A stretch of DNA of 64,000 nucleotides from Massariosphaeria phaeospora (lineage: Eukaryota > Ascomycota > Dothideomycetes > Pleosporales), in contig JAADJZ010000012.1 in assembly GCA_011032825.1 (NCBI GenBank), forward strand, positions 1,178,001 to 1,242,000. Reading direction: 5' to 3'. The notes beneath the pieces were generated by a model. That model was not told where the DNA came from, did no database searches, and saw only the letters and a program-made list of their open reading frames with translations. A program made the position numbers and the translations under genes. Shown in pieces: positions 44,887-55,840 of this stretch (position 1 is its first letter; each line of letters begins with the position of its first letter).

Positions 44887-47165
44887 ATGGCCGACCGACA
44901 GTCCACATATGCCATCAGCCTGTTCGGCAGCCAGGCCGACGGCGATCGCCAGGATGCGGCGGCCCCCTCGCGCGTCCAGCAAGCGCTGGTCGACTTCATC
45001 ATGGACTTCCACCTGGACAATGTCTTTCTCTACAGGTACCATCATCGGCTGCACATCAGGTGCAATCGGGGAGGCTGACTGGGCGGCAGGGACCAAATCC
45101 GCGAGAACGTGCTCGTCAAGCAGTACTACTGCGACATCGACATGGCCCACCTCATCTCCTACGACGAAGAACTCGCACACAAGTTGAGCCAGGATCCTGC
45201 TGAGCTTCTGCCTCTTGTATGCGCCCACGCGAACCAGGTCGTCGTCTACCAGCTCACCTTGCGCAGTTCGAAGCCGCCCTGAAAACCTGCACACAGCGCA
45301 TCGTCTACCCCTCGCAGAAGAACATCCAGCTCCCCCAACACCAGCTCCTCCTCCACTCGACCGCCTCGCAGCTGTCGATCCGCGACCTCACCGCAGCAAA
45401 TGTCTCGCATCTAGTCCGCATACCTGGCATCGTCATCGGTGCCTCCACGCTTTCCTCCAAAGCCACAGCCCTCGCCATCCGCTGCCGGAATTGCCAGCAT
45501 GACGATCTTCTTCCCGTGTCCAGTGGCTTCGCGGGCATCTCCCTTCCTCGCACCTGCGCGCGTGTCCGAGGAGAAGGCCAACCGTCCGAGCAATGCCCAT
45601 TAGACCCCTATTTTGTCATGCACGAGCGCTGCCAGTTCATCGACCAGCAAGTGCTCAAATTGCAGGAGGCCCCGGATCAGGTACCCGTCGGCGAGTTGCC
45701 CCGCCACATCATGGTCTCGGCAGATCGCTACCTCACCAACCGCGTTGTGCCCGGATCCCGTTGCACCGTCATGGGTGTCTTCTCCATCTACCAACAGAAG
45801 GGCTCAAAGAAGGGGGCGAATTCAGCCGTCGCCATCCGAAACCCGTACATCCGCGCCGTAGGCATCCATGCTGACGTGGATCACACGAATAAGGGCAATG
45901 TCGTCTTTACCGAAGAGGAGGAGCAGGAGTTCCTGGAGATGAGCAGGCGACCGGATATCTACGAAGTCTTTGCCAGCTGCATTGCGCCTTCCATCTACGG
46001 AAACAAGGATATCAAGAAAGCAATAGCTTGCCTTCTTATGGGTGGCTCGAAGAAGATACTCCCAGACGGGATGAAGCTCCGTGGCGACATAAACGTGCTT
46101 CTTCTCGGTGATCCAGGTACCGCCAAATCTCAACTGCTCAAGTTCGTAGAAAAGGCGTCGCCCATCGCCATCTACACTTCCGGCAAAGGTTCTTCAGCTG
46201 CTGGTCTGACCGCCTCTGTCCAGCGTGATCACAACACCCGCGAGTTCTATCTAGAAGGCGGTGCCATGGTGCTGGCGGACGGCGGCGTGGTGTGCATCGA
46301 CGAGTTCGACAAAATGAGGGACGAAGACAGAGTGGCCATCCACGAAGCAATGGAACAGCAAACCATTTCTATCGCAAAGGCTGGCATTACTACCATTCTC
46401 AATTCTCGAACTTCCGTGCTCGCCGCGGCAAATCCCATCTTTGGCCGGTACGACGACATGAAGACGCCTGGCGAGAACATCGATTTCCAAACCACTATCC
46501 TGTCGCGTTTCGACATGATCTTCATTGTGAAAGACGAGCATGAACGTGGTCGCGATGAAAGAATAGCGATGCACGTAATGGGAATCGCCATGGGTGGTCG
46601 CGGTGTCGAGAACGAGGTGCAAGCGGAGATCTCAATTGACAAAATGAAGCGCTATATCTCGTACTGTCGGCAGAAGTGTGCTCCTCGACTGGCTCCCGAA
46701 GCTGCTGAGAAGCTATCGTCGCATTTCGTTTCCATCCGTCGACAAGTGCATGCATCAGAAATGAACGCGAACCAGCGGTCTTCAATTCCCATTACCGTGC
46801 GTCAACTGGAGGCTATTATCCGAATCACCGAGTCCCTTGCCAAATTATCCCTTTCTCCCATCGCAGACGAGTCTCACGTGGATGAAGCAATTCGCCTGTT
46901 CTTGGCGTCCACTATGGATGCCGTCAACCAGGGCGAGGGCCAAGGTTCAAAGGAGTTGATGGACGAAGTGAATAAGGTGGAGGAAGAACTGCGACGCCGC
47001 ATGCCTATTGGCTGGCAGGTGAACCTCTCTACACTGAAGCGCGAGATGGTGGATGGGAAAGGCTATTCCGAGCAGGCTCTCGGGAGGGCGCTGCACGTCA
47101 TGGCTGCCAGAGAAACGATCCGATGGAGACATGGCGGATCGGTGGTGTTTAGGAGTAGCGCGTAG
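44887..47165 (+). CDS. MCM5: DNA replication licensing factor MCM5
   Basis: A subunit of the MCM2-7 replicative helicase, loaded at origins in G1 and unwinding DNA in the nucleus during S phase. Three exons: 44887-45035, 45090-45216, 45267-47165 (724 residues; family members are about 720-775). Introns are 54 and 50 bp with GT/AG ends and restore [11 protein letters not shown] and LPLFEAALK. Zinc-binding cysteines fall at 165, 168, 189 and 202. The AAA+ core has Walker A GDPGTAKS at 373-380, Walker [10 protein letters not shown] at 434-442 and the arginine finger SRFD at 505-508. A C-terminal winged-helix-like region ends at about 720. The start is in a favourable CACCCCATGG context. The frame is clean, with no RIP signature. 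Confidence 0.96.
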
Positions 47166-47724
47166 TGTATATGATTGAGGAATAGGCGCGCGGTTGCTGG
47201 AGGCGTTTGGGGTTTCTGGATACAATGCTGCGATGAAGAGTACATGGACATTGACGACGAAAGCACAGCAGGGCATAGCACGACTCAATGATAAGGGGTT
47301 CTATGCAAGGCACGTCGGCGCTGTAGGGTTCCGATTCCAACATAAATATATGACTTTACAGGCACAAGTTCCTATGCCACTTCTCTCGTGTGATGTACTA
47401 TATCGCGCTGCCACTGACCCTATAGCAATGGCATCTTCTTCTTGCTCTTAGTGCTTTTGTCGAACAATGTACCATGTTCGGCTGTTTCGGATGATTGCTA
47501 TGTCAACAACACAATGTACATAGAACACGAGCCACTCAACATTGTATACGGATCCCGTGACTTGCAACATTGTTCTTCGCAATTCCTATAATAGACACTC
47601 GATCCGGGCTCCCTGCTGTACACTCCACTCTATACACGCACAGCGCACTCAACCAGAAAGTGGAATCTGTAGCTAGCCGACATATTCGACTAGTACCCAC
47701 ATCTAGAAAAGACTCGTTATATCC
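47166..47724. other. Intergenic region, MCM5 to the 531-residue gene
   Basis: About 560 bp of normal composition holding the MCM5 3' end and the next promoter. Small frames on both strands have no support. No RNA gene seen. Confidence 0.5.
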
Positions 47725-49320
47725 ATGGCTTCCCACTCCTTCGTCATGCTCTCTCCCGAAGACACACTCTCCGCCTCCACCTACCTCCGCACCCTTGTTC
47801 CCCCAGCCCCCCGCAGCCACACCCACGACCCTATCGCCTTCCCCGGCTGGTCCCACACCCCCCAGCTGACCACGCGCGCTCCCTCTACCATCCGCTACTC
47901 CAACTTCTCTGCTCGCACCACAGTCGCCAAGCTCGAAGACGCTGCGCGCGCCAATCACATCTCCCGCTGCCTCGTGCCCAAAGAGCACGAGTACCAACGC
48001 GCGCTCGACAGGGCCGAGTTCCGCGTGGATCTGGGGGCATCGCGCCACGAGCGTATCTGCGAGGCGTGGCTGCGGCTGGACGAGCGGTACCAGTGGAAGG
48101 CGATTCGCTGGTCTACGTTATATCAGCGGGTGGAGGCTAAGGGTCCTCCGGACGAGGGCGCGGGACGCCCTCGTGGTGAGGCGCTGCTTGAGCCTGGTTC
48201 TGTTGAACCGCCTGCGGAGATTCAGAGTGCGCCGCCGATTTGGCGGCAGAGGGGCGAGCTGGAACGGGGTATGACTGCGCCTGCGGAGGTGTTTTATGTT
48301 GAGGGTGAGCAACATCGGAGTGTGAATCTCGTGGCAGCTCCGTGGAGGGGCTTGGGTAGGTATGGCGTGCAGATCAACGATGATGAGACGGAGTGCGAGA
48401 TGCTGTCTAACTGTCACTCGTCGAGGTCTCTGCCGGATCCTGCACACATGGAGTCGGCGCCGCCTTTCTGGAAGCGTCAGTGTGGGTTGAGCGGCATTGG
48501 CAGTGCGCCTGCTAAATTTGCTAACCTTGAAGTTGGAAAGTTTGGAGGTGCGGATCGAGTTGCAAATGTGCTACAGTCCCCTTCGGAGACTGAGACTGTC
48601 ATTGTGCATTCTCAGCCATCATCTTCCTGGTGCAGCACTGCATCGGAGGCCAGCTTTGCCTGTGTTATGAGCCGTAGGGTCTCCGCAGAAGCCTCTATCC
48701 AGTCTCTTGGGCTGGAAATTAGCTTTGCGAAACAGCCAGTCCGCCAGCCTGTGTTGGTGAGTAACCTGGTGATTCGTGACGAGAATCAGCCGTCACAGAC
48801 GGAGAAGCGCGAGACGTCAACGCAACCGCGTGGTGTCCATCTCCAGGGGACTCACACAGTTCGCGAGAATAAAAGGCAAAATGCTCCGCGTGGCACGCCC
48901 TACCCTGGTCGTGCCCGTCGGGCTCAGCGCACGATCTCTTCGCCCCCTGTAGATGATCGCAAGCAATCAGATGCTGATGTAGATGCAGAGTGGGCTGCCC
49001 TATTAGTGCAGCACCCAGCACTTACAAGCAACATAGCCGAAGAGCGGGGCTCGAGGACAGAAGCCTGGGTTATGGCACATGATATTGAGCGTCCAAATCT
49101 GAACTTTGAGCATCAGCGTCAGTCTGGTAAGCATGTTGCAGATGAAGATGTCGCTGCTCCAGCAAATGGCGGTCTGATGGACCTCAATATTCCTCTGGAG
49201 GCCATCATGCCAGACTTTCGTCAGCGGGCAGTATTGGCTGGGCTGATGGCTACCAATCGTCCGCAAAAGGGAGTACTGGGCCGGGCTTTGGCAGCCATTT
49301 CTAAGTTTCTGTGGAAGTGA
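47725..49320 (+). CDS. Uncharacterised 531-residue protein
   Basis: A single-exon frame of 531 residues with a good start context (ATATCCATGGC). I do not recognise a family. No signal peptide or membrane segment is apparent. Residues about 45-135 are the most ordered-looking part, with charged, aromatic-containing helices (RRCLVPKEHEYQRALD-like and ICEAWLRLDERYQWKAI). After that the chain is rich in proline, serine and charged residues and probably disordered. Two related segments, 164-190 and 240-265, share a SAPP(I/F)W(R/K) core followed by an S/TAPA(E/K)(V)F motif. A short hydrophobic-basic tail (about 485-531) ends ISKFLWK. It lies about 450 bp from the RIP-mutated block, yet its frame is intact and its codon use resembles MCM5. 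It is probably a lineage-specific nuclear or cytoplasmic protein; the function is unknown. Confidence 0.75.
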   Translation: MASHSFVMLSPEDTLSASTYLRTLVPPAPRSHTHDPIAFPGWSHTPQLTTRAPSTIRYSNFSARTTVAKLEDAARANHISRCLVPKEHEYQRALDRAEFRVDLGASRHERICEAWLRLDERYQWKAIRWSTLYQRVEAKGPPDEGAGRPRGEALLEPGSVEPPAEIQSAPPIWRQRGELERGMTAPAEVFYVEGEQHRSVNLVAAPWRGLGRYGVQINDDETECEMLSNCHSSRSLPDPAHMESAPPFWKRQCGLSGIGSAPAKFANLEVGKFGGADRVANVLQSPSETETVIVHSQPSSSWCSTASEASFACVMSRRVSAEASIQSLGLEISFAKQPVRQPVLVSNLVIRDENQPSQTEKRETSTQPRGVHLQGTHTVRENKRQNAPRGTPYPGRARRAQRTISSPPVDDRKQSDADVDAEWAALLVQHPALTSNIAEERGSRTEAWVMAHDIERPNLNFEHQRQSGKHVADEDVAAPANGGLMDLNIPLEAIMPDFRQRAVLAGLMATNRPQKGVLGRALAAISKFLWK

Positions 49321-49601
49321 ACAGGTGTCGTATCCGTAACAAGAAGAAGGTGTTCGAATGTGAATGTTCTTCACCTTCTTTGCGCTTGATGGCTGCTTAA
49401 CAATAACATAATGTATAATCGATCCTCTTGAGAAAACCTGTGTTCATGAAGGCCCTGTCTGAGTCAAAAAGAAAGGTTATTAGATAGAACTGTTTCTCTA
49501 CCATGAGTATTGGTCTTGTTACGCAGATTGTAAAGTGGTTGACGAGGTGACGTTCGTGTGACACCTGAAGATCCACATAATAGATCTATGCCGATACGGT
49601 A
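49321..49601. other. 3' flank of the 531-residue gene
   Basis: Normal composition; probably the 3' UTR and spacer. No gene is supported. A minus-strand frame across 49464-49739 runs through the repeated terminus described next and is a shadow. Confidence 0.4.
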
Positions 49602-49646
49602 ACGTGTCTGTGCGCGTGCCGAGCCACTTCGCGTGCCGAGCCACTT
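49602..49646 (+). mobile_element. Unmutated pogo-like terminus in the gene island
   Basis: After TA (49600-49601) comes ACGTGTCTGT, followed by a 17-bp unit repeated perfectly in tandem (CGCGTGCCGAGCCACTT at 49613-49629 and 49630-49646). The 10+17+17 layout and the ACGTGT(T/C)TGT start match the pogo-G-type end at 55841, but this copy is GC-rich and shows no RIP. No opposite terminus was found, so it is a terminal fragment or an unrecognised small element. Confidence 0.55.
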
Positions 49647-49711
49647 ACTCGGGCCCAAGGTTTCTCCGAAAAATCTCGCGAGATTGCTCGCGCGTAGCGC
49701 GGGCCTATCTC

Positions 49712-49741
49712 CCCAATGCAAATAATCCTCCCAATGCAAAT
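49712..49741 (+). repeat. Direct repeat of CCCAATGCAAAT
   Basis: Two perfect copies, 49712-49723 and 49730-49741, 18 bp apart, just before pogo-A6. Both contain ATGCAAAT. The role is unknown. Confidence 0.8.
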
Positions 49742-49766
49742 GTTCAGCTACAGTCTTAATTTATTA

Positions 49767-51627
49767 ACGTACTCCACGAGCGAGTGAGCTACACAGGCGA
49801 GTAGGCCACTTGCGCCAAGACTCTACCAAAACCACGACAAATTGGCCTATTATGTTGCCCTTTAGGCTAGTACAGCATATAATTGCATTAAATACTACTT
49901 TTGCGCTACATCTGCGTTATTCTTACACGTGCGCAAGTTGTGTCTTGCTTTGCTGCACTTGCTACAGCGCCTTGCAGGCTAGTTGCTCTCATTAGCGCGC
50001 GCTTTTTTTTTTGCTTTTTTTTTATTACTACGCGTACTAAACTCTTTTAGAGCTGTTAACTTTTAGCTTTTTTTAACTATTAGTATTTTTTCTTTTTGTA
50101 CACGCTTTTTTTTGTGCGATTTACGTTGCGTAGCAGCTTTGTTAGCTACTTAAAACTTAGCTACCTAGCTGCGCATTAACACTAAAAAATGCGCTATCTA
50201 CTTAGCGCTTTTTAAAAGCTTTTTAAAGGCATTAACTATTAAAGTAAGTAAGCTATCTACATGTTGCTAAATTCTCTTTTAAATTAGCTTTAATTGTAAT
50301 CTAAATTTAAAAGTATTGCTTAGTGTTTAAAACTGCTAAAGAGCGTTGATAATAAAAAGTAGTAATAGCGTACGCAATTGTATGTTAAGCTTTAATATAA
50401 CTACCTTTAAGTTAAATAAAGCTAATTCAACTTTTTAAAACTTTTTTAGAATATTATTAGTTGTAATTAAAGCGCTAAAAGCAGCTTTGAAGCATAGTAG
50501 AAACTTAAGTTTTGTAATATAGTTAATATAGCTGCGTATTAGGTTTTTAGCTTAGCAGCTATACGCGACTTTTAACAGCGCAAAACAGCTTACATTAAGC
50601 AGCTGTAGCAAATGCAATAAGTAAAAAAGCATGCAAAAAGTAATAATTTTATTTTTTTTATAGTACTACTAGAATTTAAGCGAGTTGTAGCTTTTATAGC
50701 TGTTAATTATAAGCAAGTAGTATGCGCTAACAGTGTGCTTCTTTGTATACTTATTAAAGTGCTTTAACTACTTAAAACTAAGCTTATTTATTGTCTAGCT
50801 GTTTTTAGAAACTGCAATAACTTAGTTTTAAAGTAGATTTTTTTTTTGTACTAGGCAAAGAAGTAGTGCTTGCTTTAAAAAATAATAAAAAGTAAAATTG
50901 CCTACTTCGTTGCGTTAACGCTTTAAATTACTGTTGTTTACTTTTAATTGCTTTGCTAAACGCTCTTTAGCTGTTCTTAGCGCTTAAAGTTTATAACAAC
51001 TGCTTTAGTTAATATTATGCTTAATATAAAGCTAAACTTGTTAAAGTTGTAAGTGTTTTTATTTTAAATGCTGTACTTCGCTTTTATGTTCTTTACAAGC
51101 TTAAACTACTTTTAAATAATTTTAAAATTCTCGCACAAAGCTTTTTTGTAGTTGTACTTGCAATTAAACTTAACTTTAAGCTTAAGTTAGCGCCTAACAA
51201 TTGTACTAAACTAATTTACGCTAACATAGCCTAAATAACGCTTAGCGCGCAAAGAATTAGCTATATTAGCTATAGCAGCAAGCTAAAAGAGAAATTCTTG
51301 CGCGTTAAAGTTAAGTACATGCTAAACAATTACTTTTTCTTTTGTTTTAAGTAGATTTATTAAGTTAAGCGTAAAATTGCGTTAAAAAAAAGTTCTAGCG
51401 CGTTAACGCTTTAAAGTGTTTCAAAGTATATTGTAAATTGCTGCAGCGCGTTGCTAAAAGAAATTCGCGTTTTTTTTAATAGCTTAAAGCGCAAGCTGCA
51501 ATTGAGCTTTTTTTAAAGCTAGTAACTAGTTTTCTTGTTAAAGCATCGCGTTGTTGAAAGAGTTTTGGTAGAGTTTTAGCGCAAGTAGCTTACTCGCTTG
51601 TGTAGCCTACTTTTCCGTAGAGTACGT
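49767..51627 (-). mobile_element. pogo-A6, complete element bordering the gene island
   Basis: 1861 bp, flanked by TA (49765-49766, 51628-51629), minus-strand degenerate transposase. Its first 200 bp, next to the island, keep CA and GG dinucleotides (CCACGACAAATTGGCC, ACAGGCGAGTAGGCC) that are TA-converted at the same positions in other copies. The interior is as mutated as elsewhere. It shows the empty targets of pogo-B3 and M1 copy a. Confidence 0.9.
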
Positions 51628-51629
51628 TA

Positions 51630-53347
51630 CGCTTTTTTTTAATAAATAGCGCTTGCTTAATTCTATTTATTTTATGCTTTAGTAGCTTATTTTGAACAAA
51701 TAAGTAGTAAAGCGATTAGCGAAGCTTTTATGTATTTTAACTACTTTAATTCTTTACTACTAATTGTACAAGCCTATTTATTTTTCTTTAGGTATAATTG
51801 CTAAGCCTTAATAAAAAGCTATTGCCTAATTCTTTATTTTGCGTAAATCTATTAAGAAAAGGCTTAGAATTAGGTAGTAATATGCCTGTAGCTCTAAAAG
51901 AGCTAAAAATAGTTAATTCTTTAAAAGAAGCTTTCTACGTATTCTAGAATAAAGAAAAAAAAATTGCTTTTAGTAATAGAAGCTAGGCTTTAGCTTTTAT
52001 AAAAGTATTCTAATAGCTTTGCTAAGTAAGCTGTTAATAGAAGCTTAAATATTGCTACATTAAGTAGCTAAAGCGTATAAGTTAGATAAAAAAGTAGAAT
52101 AGCAAAAAAAAATTTGTTTTAATTATAGTAGTTGATAAAATCTATAGTAATATAGAATTCGTAGCTATCTAGAATAAAAAGTTAATAGAATCGTTAAGTT
52201 TTTTTTTTGTATAGCAATTAAACACTTGCTTAAGCTAAGCAAGTTTAATATCGTTATTCGTCTAGCTAGAAAGTAATAAGATAATAAAAACTAAGTGTTT
52301 TTCTACCTAGATATCGTTTACCTAGCTTAATTAAATGCTTTTGTTAGCAGCTTTATAGATAAGGCTTAAAAGCAAAGTAGTTTTATTAGCGCATATACAT
52401 GCTAGAAGTGTAATCTATGCGTAGCTTCTATTCTAAAGTAATACTCTAACTTTTTTCTTCTTTTACATTCGTTAGCTAAATATAATAAAGCTAGTTGTAG
52501 TACGTAAAAAAGTAGAAGCAGAAAGTAAAGTAGCAAAAAGTTAAGTAGCGAATTTACAAGCTAGATTCTATATAAAGTAGCTTATGCGCTACTACAAAAG
52601 CTACATATTTAACTAGCATTTTGCTACTAGCTACTTAAAATACGCACTTTTGCTACAGCTTCTATAGCTTTCTTACTTACTATTATTATTACAAATAATT
52701 ATTACAACTTTTTACTTTTTATACTACATTTACTACGTAGCAATTCTTTCGCAATAGCTTGCACTAAGCAAACAAACTACTACTACTTTGCTACTAGCAA
52801 CAAAGCTTTGCAAAAGCTTTTTGTAGTAAAAGTAGCTTGCAAATCTAGCAATCTATACAAGAATAAAAAAAAACTAATAATAAATAGTATAAAAAAGCTC
52901 TATTGCTAAAAGCAAAAAAGTAAGTTATTATAGTAGTTAATTACAGCTTAACTTTTAACAACATGCAGCTATTGCGTTGCGCAAAATTTAACAATACTAG
53001 AAACCAACTAAGCTTTTTATGCGCAAACTGCTATTTAGTAAACTAGTTCGCAAAATTGCGCAAAAATTTAAGCCTAATCTACGCTTTTAAGCTAGTGCAA
53101 TTAAAGCTATACAAAAAGTAACAAAAGCATTTTTAATTAGCATTTTTAAAAGTATAGCTTTCTACTTGTTGCTAGGTGCAAAGCTAACTTTAACAAATAC
53201 TAATATTAACGCTATATACGCGAAACGAGTAACAACTAACACAAAAAACATAAATCTAGCAAAAAAATACTATAGAAAGTACAAGAAAAGTTCGTAGCAA
53301 ACGTAGAAGCTAAAGTTTAGTTGCTACTTGTTCTAGCGATATAAAGC
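51630..53347 (-). mobile_element. pogo-G3 remnant
   Basis: On the minus strand 51700-52130 reads the C-terminal part of a DDE1 transposase: LLNVAIFKLLLTAYLAKLLEY with RIP stops, then ASITKSNFFFILEYVESFFKE, then SSFRATGI near 51880-51905. Relatives carry PLDV at the first block, so the last catalytic aspartate is now asparagine. The stretch at 52200-52300 aligns with pogo-G1 near 33480. Ends are not resolved; MITE M1 copy d follows at 53348. Confidence 0.65.
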
Positions 53348-55589
53348 TACGCTAGCGAATAGGTAGAAAGTAATTATTAATAAATATAAGTTAGATTATA
53401 AGTTGCACAAACTTTAGGTTAAAATTAAGTTAGAGTTAACCTAGCGTAGGTAGAAGTTAAGTTAGAGTAGTTAAAACTCTAGGTTAAAAGTTAAGTTAGA
53501 GTTACCTAAATAGTTAAAAAACTATAATAAATAAATGTAATAAATATAACGTAAACGATTACTAAGTAGCTAATATTACCAAGTAGCTAAAAATCTCTTG
53601 GCAATACTTACTCTACTTTTAATCTACGATGCCTTAATTAAATAACGTGCAATCTAATTAATAGAAAAGAAAAGTTACTTTTGCTTTAAAAGCTCTTTAA
53701 TTTAAATAGTTTCAAAGCGCTAACGCTGCTGCTGCTGCTTTTAACGTACTTTTTTAAACTTTTTATTAACGCGTTAAAGAAATTGCTGTACAACGCAATT
53801 GTACTTTAAACAGCTAGAAGCTTACTACTACTAAAGAGCAAACAATTATTCAATATATTTTTAACTTTAATTCGCGAGAATTTGCACTTCGGCTGTTTAA
53901 AGTAGAAAGTATAGAAAATAAACTAGTAGTTGCGCAAGGTAAAGAGCTAGTAGGCAAAGAATAAGCTACAAAATTTGTAACGCGTTTAAGCGAGCTTAAA
54001 ATAGCTTTTAACTAAGCAAAAAACTAGCAAAGAATACAATAAAAAGATTCTAAAGTAATTAGCGCGTAGTTTAAGCTAGTTAGGAATACCAAACTCTAAT
54101 ACAGCATCTACTAAAATAACGTGTACAACTTTAACAAAACTAGCTTCTAAATAAGCGTAATTAAGTTTATAAAAGTTGTTACAAGCTTTTAAAAACGTAC
54201 TTAACCTAATTTTATCTAGCTAGGTAATTAAAAGTAAGTAATAGTTATCTAAAGCATTTGCGCTGCAAAGTACGCAATTCTGCTATTTATTATCTACAAA
54301 AAGCGCGTTTATATTTTAGCATAGTACAAAGAAAACTTTATACCTAGCAATTAAAAGCTTTTAGTTTCTAAAAACAGCTAGACAAACAACGCTTTTAGTT
54401 TTAAATAGTTAAAGCATTTTAACGCGCATACAAAACCGCGTTAAGTAAAGAAATTTTAGCTACTTATTTTAGACAGCTATAAAAGCTACTAATTTTAGAA
54501 TTTTAAAAACTATTACTTTAAAAACAAGATTTTTACGCTTTGCATACTAGCTTATTTATTTTATATTCTCTAGCTGCTAGATATAGTTTGCTTTTTGCTG
54601 CTAAAGTTAAAGTACTTTTAACGCGTTTAGAACTTAGCGCGCTAGCGCGTTTTCTATAATAACAAAGAAAGCTTTTTGCTAGCTTTTAAAACGCGTTTTT
54701 TAAAGTGTTTACAACAAAAAACTACAACAAAGCTTTTAAAACTTTAGAGCTAGTTTCTATTAACGCGTAAATAGGTTTTAATTATTTTAAAGTACAGCTG
54801 TGTACTTCGCTACTACTTTTTGCACTAAAAACGCCGTAGTAGTTAAAAACTCTAAGCAATACGCTTAAATTTGAATTGCAATTAAAGCTAATACGCAATT
54901 CTATTACTAAATTGCTTACTTTAGCGCAAAGTAGATTTTTTTAGCTTGTAAAAAAGCTAAATTAATGCTGCATTAGAACGCGCTTAAAGACTACTATATT
55001 AAAGAGCTTAATAATTAATTAGCAAAGATAACTAAGTAGAAATTGCGCAAACAAAAGCGAATTTAAATAGGTAGTACAACAGAGTATAGTAACAAATTAG
55101 CGTAAGTAGCTGCTAAAGCGTTTATACTGCTTTAGCTATTAAAAAAAGCGCGTAGTAGAAAACGTTAAGAAAGAGCACAACTAGCTCTACAGCGCTGTAA
55201 AAACTAAAGTAATACAAAGCAAAATACTCAAACTAGCTAAAAAAATACAAAAAAAGCTTTTAAATCTAGAGCTAGCACGATGTACGCAGGTTTTTTGTTT
55301 AATAGCAATTAATTTAATATTCTTTGAAATAAGTTAGTTGTGCTAAGAGATTTCTAGCTTATTAGTAATATTAGCTACTTAGTAATTGTTTACGTTATAT
55401 AAAAAACTTAATATTAATATAAGTTGTAAATATTATGTAAAACTTAACTACAACTCTAAGCTTTAACTACTTTAACTTAACTTTAACTTAAGCTGCTTAG
55501 TAACTAGCGTAGGTTAGAGCTAAAGTTAAGTTAGAATCTAACGTAAGCTAACTCAACTCTAACTTAATTTCAACTTATTTACTAGCCTA
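53348..55589. mobile_element. hAT-like MITE M1, copy d, split by pogo-F
   Basis: Own segments are 53348-53548 and 55396-55589. The sequence rejoins exactly as in M1 copy a. Flanking octamers (TATAAAGC and GTTTAGCT) do not match, so a flank has been rearranged. Confidence 0.82.
53549..55395 (+). mobile_element. pogo-F, complete pogo-like element nested in MITE M1
   Basis: 1847 bp, ends ACGTAAACGA plus two 17-bp units (TTACTAAGTAGCTAATA, then TTACCAAGTAGCTAAAA), flanked by TA (53547-53548, 55396-55397). The empty site is in M1 copy a near 17436. The plus-strand transposase is pogo-B-like and full of RIP stops. Confidence 0.9.
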
Positions 55590-55838
55590 GTTTAGCTTTT
55601 TGTAAGCGCTAACGACTTTAGTGTTTTTAAGTTAACGTAGTCTTTAGTACACTAAACTAACAAGCAATTGCGCAGTATAAAAAGTGTTCTTTTAGTTTTA
55701 GCAAATTAATTGCTGCAATTGCATTATTAATTAGAGCTATAGTAGTAGAGTTACGACGCGTTAAAGTTAGTAGCTTGTTTAGTATTTTAACGTTCGTAGC
55801 TTGTTATGCAACGTAGCTCGTTACGCGTACAAATATAG
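55590..55838 (-). mobile_element. pogo-G-like remnant
   Basis: About 250 bp that resemble the right part of pogo-G1 (compare TAGAGTTACGACGCGTTAAAG with 34215). No frame or end is resolved. Confidence 0.4.
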
Positions 55839-55840
55839 TA

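Noticed and set aside
49464..49739. 91-codon minus-strand frame beside the island edge
   Set aside because: It reads through the 17-bp tandem repeat and the CCCAATGCAAAT repeats and has no family resemblance.
41300..49766. tRNA or rRNA genes in the island
   Set aside because: I scanned the non-coding gaps for tRNA-like box A/box B patterns and rRNA-like sequence and saw none that held up.
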